Below the pieces are notes generated by a model. It did not search any database, was not told the DNA's origin, and saw nothing but the letters and a program-made list of their open reading frames with translations. A program made the position numbers and the translations under genes. Positions 1 to 8,468 of a stretch of 64,000 nucleotides of DNA are shown here, in pieces (within the stretch, counting starts at the first letter, position 1; every line of letters starts with the position of its first letter). The DNA lies in contig NZ_MSKL01000006.1 of NCBI RefSeq assembly GCF_001937665.1, forward strand, positions 162,811-226,810, read 5' to 3'. Source of the stretch: Actinomyces oris (GTDB taxonomy: Bacteria > Actinomycetota > Actinomycetes > Actinomycetales > Actinomycetaceae).

Positions 1-395
1 GGTTCACTCCCTTCCTGGACAGGCCTCCGATGCTCAGGCGTGTCATCTCTCCCCCACTTTGTGGGAGGTACCCCCTCCACCAACAGTATCGAGTCGCTGA
101 ACTACCAGCTGCGCAAGGATCACCGATGAACCGCGGCCATTTCCCCTTTCGATGAGGCGGTGATCAAGCTGCCGAAAGCTGGCGATCTGCGACACCCGTG
201 GACAAACGAGCCCGAGAACGCGACAAGGAGAAAGGACTGCCACCATCCAAGCGCAAGGCCAAGGGCAGACTCGTCGAAGGACAGATCACCACCGACCAGA
301 TACAGGGCCCTGGCCCAGCTCACCACCGCCCACCCCGACCGAATCAACCCCTACCTGTAAAACGCTTACACAGAGAACTGGACAGGCCTTTGTTC
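1..395 (+). pseudogene. IS256-family transposase remnant, C-terminal part
   Basis: The translated fragments match the end of an IS256/mutator-type transposase: FTPFLDRPPMLRRV from base 3, then TNSIESLNYQLRK, RGHFPFDEAVIKL, DKRARERDKEKGLPPSKRK and finally ALAQLTTAHPDRINPYL ending at 360. These pieces lie in different frames, with an insertion near 48-75 and a stop near 127, so the gene cannot make a working enzyme. The N-terminal two thirds lie outside the window or are lost. Bases 366-395 look like the terminal repeat that usually follows the stop in this family (inference). It marks old mobile-element activity at the left edge of the A+T-rich pilus block. Confidence 0.75.
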
Positions 396-479
396 CCGAT
401 CCCTGGGCCGCTGCATCGAGCGCGGCTACCGCTAGGCCATCAGTGGCTAAGCCTCTAAAGCACGCCATAGCCGCCGGCG

Positions 480-1433
480 ACGTGTCACTGTGTCTACGGG
501 CGTCACCACGCTCTACTTCGAGACCGAGAAGGAGGACGAGCTGCGCAAGGTCGGCTATTCCAAGGAGAGAAGGGTCCACCCCCAGATCATCGTCGGGCTG
601 CTGGTCGACCGGGCCGGCGTCCCCCCTGAGAATTGGTTGCTGGGAGAGCAACTGGACTGAGACCACCACGATTGTCGGTGTCGTTGAACATCTCCACCAG
701 GCCGCCAAAGTCGAGCCCCTGGTCGTAGTCACTGACGCAGGCATGCTCTTGGCCGCCAACCTGAACGCCCTGGATGAGGCCGGAGTCGGCTTCATCGTCG
801 GTTCACGCACCACCCACCTGGAGACGCACTTCCACTGGCACGGGGACGCCTTCACCGACGGCCAGGTCATCGACACCATCACCCCCAAAAGAGGCTCGAA
901 CACCGAGCGCGACGTCAGCAAGCGTCATAAGCCGGTGTGGAATCTGGGCACCCATCCCGGCTCGTGGAGGGCCATCTTGGTCTACTCATCCAAGCGCTTG
1001 ACCCTGGACAACCACACACTGGACGCCCAGGAGAAGAGGGCCAGGGCCCGGCGCCTGGCTGGGCTCAAGGACTACGTCATCAACATGCCTAACCGCCTGA
1101 TGGCCGCCGCCGAGGTCGTCTCCTGCCAACACGAACTATGGCACGTCAAGCAGTCATTCGCCGATGAGCAAGCACGACCTGCCAGCCCGCACCGTCTTCC
1201 ACCACACCCGCGATGCCATCGAGGCCCACCTGACGATGGTGATGGCCGCCCTAACGGTAGCCCAATACCTCTACGACACCACCGGGATAAGCATCGCCAG
1301 GATCGTACGTGAGCTGCACGGCCTGCAGGAGGTCGTCATCAACATCAACGCCGCCCTACGACTAACCCCCAAGGCCGAACAAATTCTCACCGCCCTGAGC
1401 ACCCGACCCCAGCACACTAAACGTCATAAATAA
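480..1433 (+). pseudogene. IS1634-family transposase remnant, frameshifted
   Basis: Three reading frames together give a transposase of the IS1634 (IS4-like, DDE) type: VTTLYFETEKEDELRKVGYS from 502, then TTTIVGVVEHLHQ, VVVTDAGMLLAANLNALDEA and GFIVGSRTT in a second frame, then SKHDLPARTVFHHTRDAIEA and an intact C-terminus to 1433 in a third. At least two frameshifts (near 625-640 and near 1160) and a missing N-terminus show it is dead. The DAGM motif carries one of the expected catalytic aspartates. It lies directly after the IS256 remnant, so two unrelated elements have decayed at the same spot. Confidence 0.8.
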
Positions 1434-1741
1434 GGTTAGAGAGCCAACAACCAGTTCCGCGGCGTCCAAGACATACTCATCAAAAGGATTACCGCTAGCC
1501 GTATACCGCTAACGACCCCGAATCATAGCCAGTTTACATCACCGAACTATTAAACTCATCCGACAGATCTACGATATCTAAGACAATCCCACGCCCTCAC
1601 CGCATAGAAGCCATCAGCCCGCTGATCTAACCAGACCGCTACGCAAACTTTGCAGCCGCTCTTAGAGGCAAACCTCACCCACTGCGCAACCAACTCATAA
1701 AATGAGCGTGCGCAATCATAGAAAAGCGAACTCCTGCCAAG
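1434..1741. other. Gene-free A+T-rich stretch at island edge
   Basis: No convincing gene is seen. An imperfect hairpin at 1683-1714 (outer arms TGCGCA, inner CTCAT/ATGAG) sits just past the stop of the minus-strand lipoprotein gene and may serve as its terminator. Base composition changes here from the IS remnants to the A+T-rich pilus block, so the insertion junction probably lies in this stretch. Confidence 0.4.
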
Positions 1742-2434
1742 TTAAGAAAACGACAATGAGTTCAAAGCCATAAAAGCGGGCGAGTCAGCCAACGAACCTT
1801 CAGGAGAGTATGCGGCAATGTAGATGTCTTGCTCTCGCGCAGTCCTCAAAACCATAGAAACTGCCGAAAGATTCGAAGCACCCTTACCAAGACTGGAATC
1901 CAATTCAGAAAAATCCGCCACCTGATCCCACGTCCACGCCCAGGCCTCTTCTGCGTTAGGCCAATCGACCTGAACCAGCGTAGAAGTAGTGTTCGTATCG
2001 TCACGGTATGCTTGCCACTGAGACGAGGCTTCTACTCCAGTATCTCCGTGCGCGAAATCTGCCCAATTAACATCCAACAACCCAACATCATCTTGGGAAT
2101 GAAAATAGTACGCTTTTAGTCGCTTAGGGCCGTAAGTCTTGACAATTGACAGTTCCCCAGGAAGCGTAATTGTAACCCCGTCAGTTAACTGTCTCGAAGC
2201 TCCTTGAGCCTCTTTGGGTTTAGGTGTCACCTTCAACGCATGACCTGGAAACTTGCCCGAATCAGATGCCTCAGAATGTGGATGCGAAGCCGCTAAACTA
2301 CCTTTCGATGACGAAGAGGTACGTTTTTCACTAGACGAACACGCCTGCAGTGCCACTGCAGCACCTGCGACAGTGAGACACTTCACCGCAAGCCTCCGGG
2401 ACGTAAAATCAACAAAGCCAGCCAACAATATCAC
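1742..2434 (-). CDS. Tad-associated lipoprotein, last gene of the block
   Basis: Predicted 230-residue lipoprotein. The start is taken as GTG at 2434, preceded by GGAG at suitable distance. An N-terminal hydrophobic segment ends in the lipobox LQAC, followed by a Ser/Lys-rich linker and a compact domain that begins DGVTITLPGELS and ends YIAAYSPEGSLADSPAF. The same C-terminal pattern (aromatic, Pro-rich strand, PAF-x(2)-L) occurs in the lipoprotein at 5874-6551, so the two are probably paralogues. The strand pattern ITL-x-P-x-W-like recalls the Mog1/PsbP/LpqN fold (inference). It is not a recognised Tad component; its place at the tail of the pilus block and its membrane anchor suggest a role in pilus assembly or function on the cell surface. 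Confidence 0.65.
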   Translation of the reverse strand: MILLAGFVDFTSRRLAVKCLTVAGAAVALQACSSSEKRTSSSSKGSLAASHPHSEASDSGKFPGHALKVTPKPKEAQGASRQLTDGVTITLPGELSIVKTYGPKRLKAYYFHSQDDVGLLDVNWADFAHGDTGVEASSQWQAYRDDTNTTSTLVQVDWPNAEEAWAWTWDQVADFSELDSSLGKGASNLSAVSMVLRTAREQDIYIAAYSPEGSLADSPAFMALNSLSFS

Positions 2435-2801
2435 CTAACTCCATCACCGATGCCACTTTTAAAAAAATCACCAATCACCATGTGACGCCAACGTTCACAC
2501 AAAACGCCACACCTCGCAATTCGACAAATTCTGCTCACACGCTCCTTCACTTTCAGTTCGCCAACACCTCTCATCGCAGATTATAACTTCCCGGCCCAGC
2601 TAGTCAAGAGCGCCACGCCACATACCGCAAAGCCGTTGAATTAGATCTTTACGATAGGCATCCCGCAATCAGGAAACAAGCAATATCCCGAGCCGTCATA
2701 CAAAATGTCGCAAACTTATATAGAGCACTACATGACTACAATTGATGAGACACATAAACTGCTAAGAATAATCAGCGAACTCAAGCCGGCAAGATGATTG
2801 T
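2435..2801. other. Intergenic stretch, no gene recognised
   Basis: A+T-rich, 367 bases between the large Flp-domain gene and the terminal lipoprotein gene on the minus strand. It should hold a promoter for the lipoprotein gene, because the gap is too long for comfortable co-translation, but I could not assign -35 and -10 boxes with confidence. Confidence 0.4.
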
Positions 2802-4253
2802 TCACTTAGATGTGTCGTTCCTGGAGTACTTTCGAGTCCCATCAGCCCCAGGTGCACCCAGATACGACTGATGTTCCATCTTACGTTCGGCAGTACTTGC
2901 ACTCTGAGTATATGAAGCAACCCAGAGATCGAGTGTCCCCTCAGCACTCGTTCGTTGCGTCGAATAAGACGTAGTTGTTACCTGAGCATTATCATGGATG
3001 ACTGAATTAAGTCGGTCCTTGGAATCAACCGGTTTAGACGGATTCCAAACCGAACTTGGAAACACAGGTGACGCTGAGTTCGCAGAATGGGCGTAGTCTT
3101 CCATGACCTTTCTATCAGCCGGACTCAAACTATTTAGATCAATTGACACGGTAGTCTCGTACTCATGGCCAGCCCTCGACGTTGCATCGCCGTTAGCTCT
3201 ATCATTCCCGGCCTTAGCTTTACCGCCTCCCTCTTCGTATGTATTCGTTTTAAAAGTCATCTTAGTGACGTTACCTTTAGCATCTTCCTCATATGACATT
3301 TCAAGCCCCCAGCCGAGAGCGCCAGACGCGCCTAGCTTTGGGCTGAAGCCAGTCTCTTTCAGCTCCTGTTCGCTAAGATCTACGACAACACTACCAGATG
3401 CTTCGCCGGCGTACTTAAAGGACGTGGTTGTCTTCTGTAGATCCTTCTTCTCTCCTTTGTCGTTAGTATTATGCGTCCATGTTCTATTGGCAGTTCCGCT
3501 CAAGTTGCCTTCAGCTGCTAAACTAATCTCTGCATCACCTTTTGAAGCTTTCCCTTTCGCAGAGCCCTTAAGTTCAATTTTACCAGCTACGCTTTCCTCA
3601 ATCTCATCTGGACGATCATCGATGTTAGTATCTCCAGCAAATGCCTGACTAACTCCTTGTTTCTTTCTATTCTCAAGTTGTTTCTGATACTTCTCCTTGA
3701 ACCCGGAACATGACCTCGACGATCCCTCTCCTGATTTAGTGTCGCATTTACGATTTTCTGAACGCGTATAGTTGGCGCCGCCAGCAAGGTTCAACTCAGC
3801 TGATGCCTCAGCCGCACCCTTTCCGGCCTCCGCCTCGACGCTAGCTCCGACCGTCAGCTCTTTAGAGTCGGACAATTTGATGGATCCTGAACCATCCTGA
3901 TACTTTTCAGTCGTGACACCAGCTCCGTCTTCTAGTCCGACATTCACTTTTGCTTCAACACCTTTAACGGGTGCTGGAATGTGGGCCGCGCCTTTGGCAG
4001 AGTACTTTTCTTCCCTATTAGACACTACGTTCTCTTTAGCATCAGGTTTCCAAGATTTTTCTTTAGATGTATCCGTTGAGCAGGTGCCGCCAAAAATTTT
4101 GCTAATTTGACATGTTAGCTTTGTACCGATACCTAAAGCGTACACTGAAATTATGATAGCTAATACAAGAATGATGCTAACGAGCACCACTCCCGCGTAC
4201 TCCGTACTGCCGGCACCTTTCTCAGATTCACGCCTGCAAACAATATTCGACAT
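2802..4253 (-). CDS. Large surface protein with Flp-type prepilin N-terminus
   Basis: Predicted 483 residues. The start is ATG at 4253 because GGAGGAG precedes it by five bases; an upstream in-frame ATG at 4355 lacks such a site. The N-terminus (about residues 8-50) copies the small Flp pilin at 10843: EKG|AGSTEYAGVV has Gly before the cleavage point and Glu+5, Tyr+6 as in Flp prepilins, followed by a hydrophobic helix and GIGTKLTCQISKIF. A Cys pair (CQISKIFGGTC) follows. The remaining roughly 430 residues are polar, rich in Lys, Glu, Ser, Thr and Gly, and predicted extracellular. Flp pilins are normally 50-80 residues, so this is a pilin-domain fusion, plausibly a minor or tip pilin or adhesin of the same Tad fibre (inference). 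The long intergenic stretch upstream suggests separate transcription. Confidence 0.75.
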   Translation of the reverse strand: MSNIVCRRESEKGAGSTEYAGVVLVSIILVLAIIISVYALGIGTKLTCQISKIFGGTCSTDTSKEKSWKPDAKENVVSNREEKYSAKGAAHIPAPVKGVEAKVNVGLEDGAGVTTEKYQDGSGSIKLSDSKELTVGASVEAEAGKGAAEASAELNLAGGANYTRSENRKCDTKSGEGSSRSCSGFKEKYQKQLENRKKQGVSQAFAGDTNIDDRPDEIEESVAGKIELKGSAKGKASKGDAEISLAAEGNLSGTANRTWTHNTNDKGEKKDLQKTTTSFKYAGEASGSVVVDLSEQELKETGFSPKLGASGALGWGLEMSYEEDAKGNVTKMTFKTNTYEEGGGKAKAGNDRANGDATSRAGHEYETTVSIDLNSLSPADRKVMEDYAHSANSASPVFPSSVWNPSKPVDSKDRLNSVIHDNAQVTTTSYSTQRTSAEGTLDLWVASYTQSASTAERKMEHQSYLGAPGADGTRKYSRNDTSK

Positions 4254-4793
4254 TATCTCCTCCGAACAGAGTCTCCTTGTATGGAACTTGCAACGAACCT
4301 TATCCGACTTCCAAGACAGAACGGTAGGGCCAAACGCCCCAATCTTGATTTGCATCTAGAGCGCTTAAATGAGTCTGGTAGAACAACGCTCAGTCGCTCC
4401 CGCTGCTGTGAACCTAGTCAAGTTATGAGGAGCGTTTTACCTTCTACAAAACAAAACGTGAGTACGACACATTGGTTGTTCACACTTCGGTGAGACGGGA
4501 ATGTAGTGACTCAACTCATATGCTACTTAAACAACCGCAGGCAGTACACTTGTTATTGCGCTACGACTTTTAATTGCCAACATACTAGATCAACAAATAA
4601 CCGCCGGTCACCAACAAATCTCTGGTGGATAGTTCCGAAGCGCCTGATGTTGATCTCTATTTATGTCGCGAACGAGGTGGTGAACTGCAATAAGAATTCT
4701 GCTTTGCAATTAGACATGTCACGTGGACGTGCATAACGCAGCAGAACATAGAATCTCAAAGTCTGGTTACCAAAAAAATGCTTTCATGAGCAC
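4254..4793. other. Long A+T-rich leader region of the large Flp-domain gene
   Basis: About 540 bases without a convincing gene. Short open frames on the plus strand (for example 4281-4493, 4506-4736) have no family resemblance and no good ribosome sites. The ribosome site of the large Flp-domain gene lies at 4254-4265. A long leader for a surface protein may carry regulation, but I see no known riboswitch. Confidence 0.4.
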
Positions 4794-5801
4794 CTAACTT
4801 ACACTAACGGGTCTAACGGACTTCTCTACGATCGACCGAGACTCTTGACTGATGGAAGACTCCTGCGACCAATTGAGATAGGCGATCGTCTTAACTACGT
4901 CGTTGCTGCGAAACAACCATGCGGCACCAATATTAGCAACATCAAGTCCCCACTTAAAGTCAATACGATGACCAGAAACATGCTGATTTGAAAACGCGCT
5001 GACAGTTTCTTCTCGAACCTCCGTTATCCCAGAACTATCTTGTAACAACAGCGACGCCTCTTCAAGAGACTTTCCTGATAGATCATCCCCTACCATGATA
5101 GAAGCTGGCGGTTCTTCGGTTCCTCGCGACACCCATGCACGTTCCCATCCAAGTTTGTTACTACCATCATTCTGTTCTGGAGCGCCAACGTCGTTCCAAG
5201 TCGCGCCTACATGAACATACACGCCGTTAGCCTGCCGTCGCTGCCAACCGGTCAAAAGCGATTCACTTGGATCTTCCTTAGCAATCGAAATCATCTTCTG
5301 TGCCGAGGCAACAGCGCTAGAATCGATACCTGGTCCAGTCAGAATCAGCACCGCCTTCGATACGCCGTTTGTAATACTCCACAGCGCCCCTTGAATAGAG
5401 TCACTAGATAGAATTTGCTGCCAAGACCCGTTGCCAATGTTCTTTACTTCCCCTAATTTGAAATGAACTCCGGTCATTTGCTGGATACTGGAAATGCATT
5501 GCGACACCTCAATACTATTAGTCGCGCCTTCTCCCCAAAGACGAGCCGCTACAATAGTCGACTTAGCTGGTTCATTGGGCACTGTCGACCAAATGCGATC
5601 CCAGTAAAGAATATTCTGTCCAGAGTCTTGAACTGTAACGGCGCCACCAGAAGGAACTGGCATACTAAGTGGCTCCATTGTTGATTTACTCCATTCTATC
5701 GAACTCCCTTTGCTTCGGCTACAAGAAGTGATTCCTCCAAGTGCAAGAGCCGACGAAACGCCATAAATGAATACTCGTCTTGAAGTGCCATTCATTACCA
5801 A
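4794..5801 (-). CDS. Tad-associated lipoprotein of unknown function
   Basis: About 335 residues. GGAGG lies five bases before TTG at 5801 and eleven before ATG at 5795, so either may be used. After a short basic stretch (TSRR) a hydrophobic segment ends in the lipobox ITSC; a linker SRSKGSS follows. The body has two similar-sized halves: an N-terminal part with a lone WDRIW motif and a C-terminal part containing DLSGKSLEEASLLL and ending in strands around IAYLNWSQ. No family is recognised. Separated from the next upstream gene by 72 bases. It belongs to the set of lipoproteins placed between the Flp pilin and the end of the pilus block. Confidence 0.65.
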   Translation of the reverse strand: MVMNGTSRRVFIYGVSSALALGGITSCSRSKGSSIEWSKSTMEPLSMPVPSGGAVTVQDSGQNILYWDRIWSTVPNEPAKSTIVAARLWGEGATNSIEVSQCISSIQQMTGVHFKLGEVKNIGNGSWQQILSSDSIQGALWSITNGVSKAVLILTGPGIDSSAVASAQKMISIAKEDPSESLLTGWQRRQANGVYVHVGATWNDVGAPEQNDGSNKLGWERAWVSRGTEEPPASIMVGDDLSGKSLEEASLLLQDSSGITEVREETVSAFSNQHVSGHRIDFKWGLDVANIGAAWLFRSNDVVKTIAYLNWSQESSISQESRSIVEKSVRPVSVS

Positions 5802-5873
5802 AAAATCCTCCGTAGTAAAACTGGATTATAAAACCAATTAATGATGTACTTGATACTGTCTATACGCAGAACA

Positions 5874-6551
5874 TTAGCTTGCGGCAAGTGAGCACAGCGT
5901 CGTAAATGCAGGATTGCCTTCAGTGAAGCCGTTTTGCGGGACGTACGCAGTCAAAATATTCGTTCTGTTCTGTCCGTCAATAACATACAAAGAAAGCGCA
6001 TCTACCAAAGTTCTTTCATTCCAGCCGGGAGGAATAGATAGTTGCCTCCAAGTCAACTGACCGCAATGAGAGAAGCCCTTCCATGGAATGCTGTCTTCGA
6101 CGTTTGTCGCAACACCTTGCTTCGCGAGCAGGTCTCGATCAGCAGCTATCGCCGCTTTAACTGCTTCGTCCGGAGAAGAATCGAACGCCATTGGGCCCTC
6201 AACGGCGAGATATCCCCAGTTTTTCTCGTTAGGCCAAACGTACGTTACTGCAACGTGATTTTCAGACAGACGTTCAGGAGAAAGGCCAACAGTTCCTTCT
6301 GCTAGAGAAACTGTAATTCCCGAGATGGGTTTAACAGTATCACCTGAGACCTTAAGTTGCACTGCTTTAACTTTAGGAGCCCTATCGGGGCTTACACTGC
6401 TAGCAGTGGAAGGAACGTCGCTAGCTGTTCCACCTGTCTGGACATCGTAGTTGGAGCACGACGTCAGTATTGAGGAAATCAACATAGCCGAAAACGTCAA
6501 CGAAACGCGACGTGATATCTGACGTCTCTGCAGAACTCGGCAACTGTTCAT
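5874..6551 (-). CDS. Tad-associated lipoprotein, paralogue of the one at 1742
   Basis: 225 residues if started at ATG 6551, where GGAGAA stands upstream and an N-terminus MNSCRVLQRRQ followed by a hydrophobic segment and lipobox LTSC makes a proper lipoprotein signal; the longer upstream reading has no such signal. The mature part starts with Thr/Ser/Pro-rich linker, then SGITVSLAEG, VTYVWPNEKNWG and a C-terminus LTAYVPQNGFTEGNPAF that aligns by eye with the end of the protein at 1742-2434. Cys pairs (HCGQ and TLCSL) may form a disulphide. Function unknown; probably extracytoplasmic, attached to the membrane lipid. Confidence 0.65.
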   Translation of the reverse strand: MNSCRVLQRRQISRRVSLTFSAMLISSILTSCSNYDVQTGGTASDVPSTASSVSPDRAPKVKAVQLKVSGDTVKPISGITVSLAEGTVGLSPERLSENHVAVTYVWPNEKNWGYLAVEGPMAFDSSPDEAVKAAIAADRDLLAKQGVATNVEDSIPWKGFSHCGQLTWRQLSIPPGWNERTLVDALSLYVIDGQNRTNILTAYVPQNGFTEGNPAFTTLCSLAAS

Positions 6552-6733
6552 GACAAAATCTTCTCCGCAACGCATGATGCATTTTATCCATTCGAAATGC
6601 GTGGCACTCAAGCAAAAAGCCTGGCGAGCGCTAGACAAAAGATGACAGTGCCCTCCTATCGTAAATACACCGTACCTATTCTGAAAGCCAGCATATCAGT
6701 TTCGGAATTACGGACGCTCCGAAAAGTACTACA

Positions 6734-7732
6734 TCATTTTTCCATCCGTATGCTACTCTGTGTGACGCCTACTACGTTGTCATCTACGATTCCGGAAAAC
6801 GACATCTGAATTGCGGCGACACTCTCCTTTTTCTGAACTATCCATAACACGCCCTGTGATGAGCCTTTATCGTATGAATAGTCAACACGAACGCCAGATG
6901 TGTCCTCACTTCCGTACTTCAACGACATTGGTGCTTTCCGTCTTTTGTATCCATTAACCGAGCCTGCTATCGAATCAGATTCGATTTGAGCAAGGGCGTC
7001 ATCTGTAGAGTTATGTCCGGTAGCCGGACATAGCAAAACTCTAATACGGGCAGTACCATCTGGGTCGCAATCAGCCCAGCTCTCCCGCCACCGTTTCGAT
7101 CCCACGGGCGTGCCTGTTATTGCCCAACTTCTCGGGATCGCAAAACTCACTCCGTCTCGTCCCACTTTACCCCATCCCTCGGGAACATCTACTCCGTTTG
7201 ACGACGTCAGTCTCATCCCCGTTTGCACTGTATTTTGATATTCCTCGTTAAGGCTACCAGCCATAAGTGCCCCAACTACAGTGGTACCATCGTTACGAAA
7301 TATCCAGAATCGACCGGACTTTGCGAATTCGGCATGCGACTCAAAGTCTTTAAAATTCAGCGTCAGTCCGTTCCGTTCCTCTTTGATATCACTGCCCAGT
7401 GATCGATATCCCGGCAAAACTGAACGCAAACTCGTCTCCGTTTCCAATAGCGCTGCCGCCAAGTCAGATTTCTTTTGAGGTACACCTATAACGAGATGAT
7501 GTGAATTGCCTGACGGAGTGACCCACATATCTGAAAATAGCGGCATTTCCTTTGGTGCAGGGAAGTGTTTCCACTCTTCTCGAACAGGAACGTATGCGTC
7601 TGAAACCAGAACAGTACTCCACCCTTTTGGCAGAGTGGGACGTGCAGCAGCACAACCAGACATCACATATGTACAAAGTGAACTAGTCGCTACGGTAAAA
7701 AACATGCGCCTAGACCAATTAATGCCAGTCAT
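6734..7732 (-). CDS. Tad-associated lipoprotein with two PsbP/LpqN-like halves
   Basis: 332 residues. The ATG at 7732 overlaps the stop of the preceding gene (ATGA), showing translational coupling; GGAAAG lies upstream. Signal segment with SRR and lipobox MSGC. Each half starts with a characteristic Pro-Trp motif: LPKGWSTVLVSD near residue 33 and VSFAIPRSWAITG near 200, followed by alternating strands and ending QMSFSGIVDDNVVG. This layout resembles the Mog1/PsbP-like fold of actinobacterial LpqN-type lipoproteins (inference from pattern, not a search). The coupling with the membrane protein at 7729-8430 suggests that the two act together. Confidence 0.65.
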   Translation of the reverse strand: MTGINWSRRMFFTVATSSLCTYVMSGCAAARPTLPKGWSTVLVSDAYVPVREEWKHFPAPKEMPLFSDMWVTPSGNSHHLVIGVPQKKSDLAAALLETETSLRSVLPGYRSLGSDIKEERNGLTLNFKDFESHAEFAKSGRFWIFRNDGTTVVGALMAGSLNEEYQNTVQTGMRLTSSNGVDVPEGWGKVGRDGVSFAIPRSWAITGTPVGSKRWRESWADCDPDGTARIRVLLCPATGHNSTDDALAQIESDSIAGSVNGYKRRKAPMSLKYGSEDTSGVRVDYSYDKGSSQGVLWIVQKKESVAAIQMSFSGIVDDNVVGVTQSSIRMEK

Positions 7733-8430
7733 TGTGAACTTTCCAAAATTGACGTCTCCAATTGTTGTACCACAAAATCATCATTCTTCAATAATACAAC
7801 TAGAACATAGCCTTCAGCAGTCGGAACAATCCAGCACATTCCCTGTTCGATAACTGCATCTGACTTGAAGTTAAATGTTGTTCTAAGAACATAACTACGC
7901 GCATCTTCTGCATTTTCGCTATCTGTAGCTGTAGCATTAGGATTCACGGCTGAGTTACTAGACGCAGATGGAAACGAAAACGCACCAATAGCTTCATATT
8001 CTGAGAACGACGATTTCAAAAGAGCTGAAGCCGCTTCTGAAGCTTGATCAGGAGATCCCGCCGATAACGGAACGCTAACAAGCAGAACAGCGGTGCCATC
8101 TCCGCTAGAATCAGTCATAGCTAACTGCCAAGTTGCATTACCGTTTTTGGATTCTGGGGTCTGATTTTCAGAACTTTGCGATCCGTTGGTGTAGGGTTCG
8201 CTAGCATCACCACTATTCTTCCAAGTAGCAGGAATACTAAGCGTGATTCCATTCAGTTTATAACTCCGAAGTGCAAGTGGCGAAGACGTGGCCGTAATTG
8301 ATACGTCACGACCGAAATCACGCGTTACTACAATATAAGTGAGAACGGTAGCAATCACCACGACTACTGTACTCACAGAGAGTAGCAGGATCCGCTTCTT
8401 TGAAAGTATCCCACGATTCGCAACTGACAA
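7729..8430 (-). CDS. Single-pass membrane protein with extracellular ITLSIP domain
   Basis: 233 residues; start TTG at 8430 because GGAGG stands five bases before it. Residues 11-33 (KKRILLLSVSTVVVVIATVL) form a membrane segment with basic residues on the inside. The outside part begins NGITLSIPATWKNSG, contains a Ser/Asn-rich loop and ends with strands around GYVLVVLLKNDDFVV. The GI-T-SIP-x-W motif is shared with the neighbouring lipoproteins, so this looks like the same domain with a helix anchor in place of a lipid. The gene overlaps the next by four bases. Function unknown. Confidence 0.6.
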   Translation of the reverse strand: MSVANRGILSKKRILLLSVSTVVVVIATVLTYIVVTRDFGRDVSITATSSPLALRSYKLNGITLSIPATWKNSGDASEPYTNGSQSSENQTPESKNGNATWQLAMTDSSGDGTAVLLVSVPLSAGSPDQASEAASALLKSSFSEYEAIGAFSFPSASSNSAVNPNATATDSENAEDARSYVLRTTFNFKSDAVIEQGMCWIVPTAEGYVLVVLLKNDDFVVQQLETSILESSQ

Positions 8431-8468
8431 TGAATCCTCCAGATACCATGTAGCTATGGTCGCCTTGC

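Noticed and set aside
15..389. 12-base repeat CTGGACAGGCCT at 15-26 and 378-389 as transposon target duplication
   Set aside because: The first copy lies within IS256 coding sequence, so it is not a flanking duplication; probably chance or an IS end feature.
286..921. 211-residue minus-strand frame in the transposase remnants
   Set aside because: Antisense to recognisable IS256 and IS1634 protein fragments.
4281..4736. Short plus-strand frames in the leader of the large Flp-domain gene
   Set aside because: No ribosome site, no family resemblance, and no neighbours on that strand in the whole pilus block.
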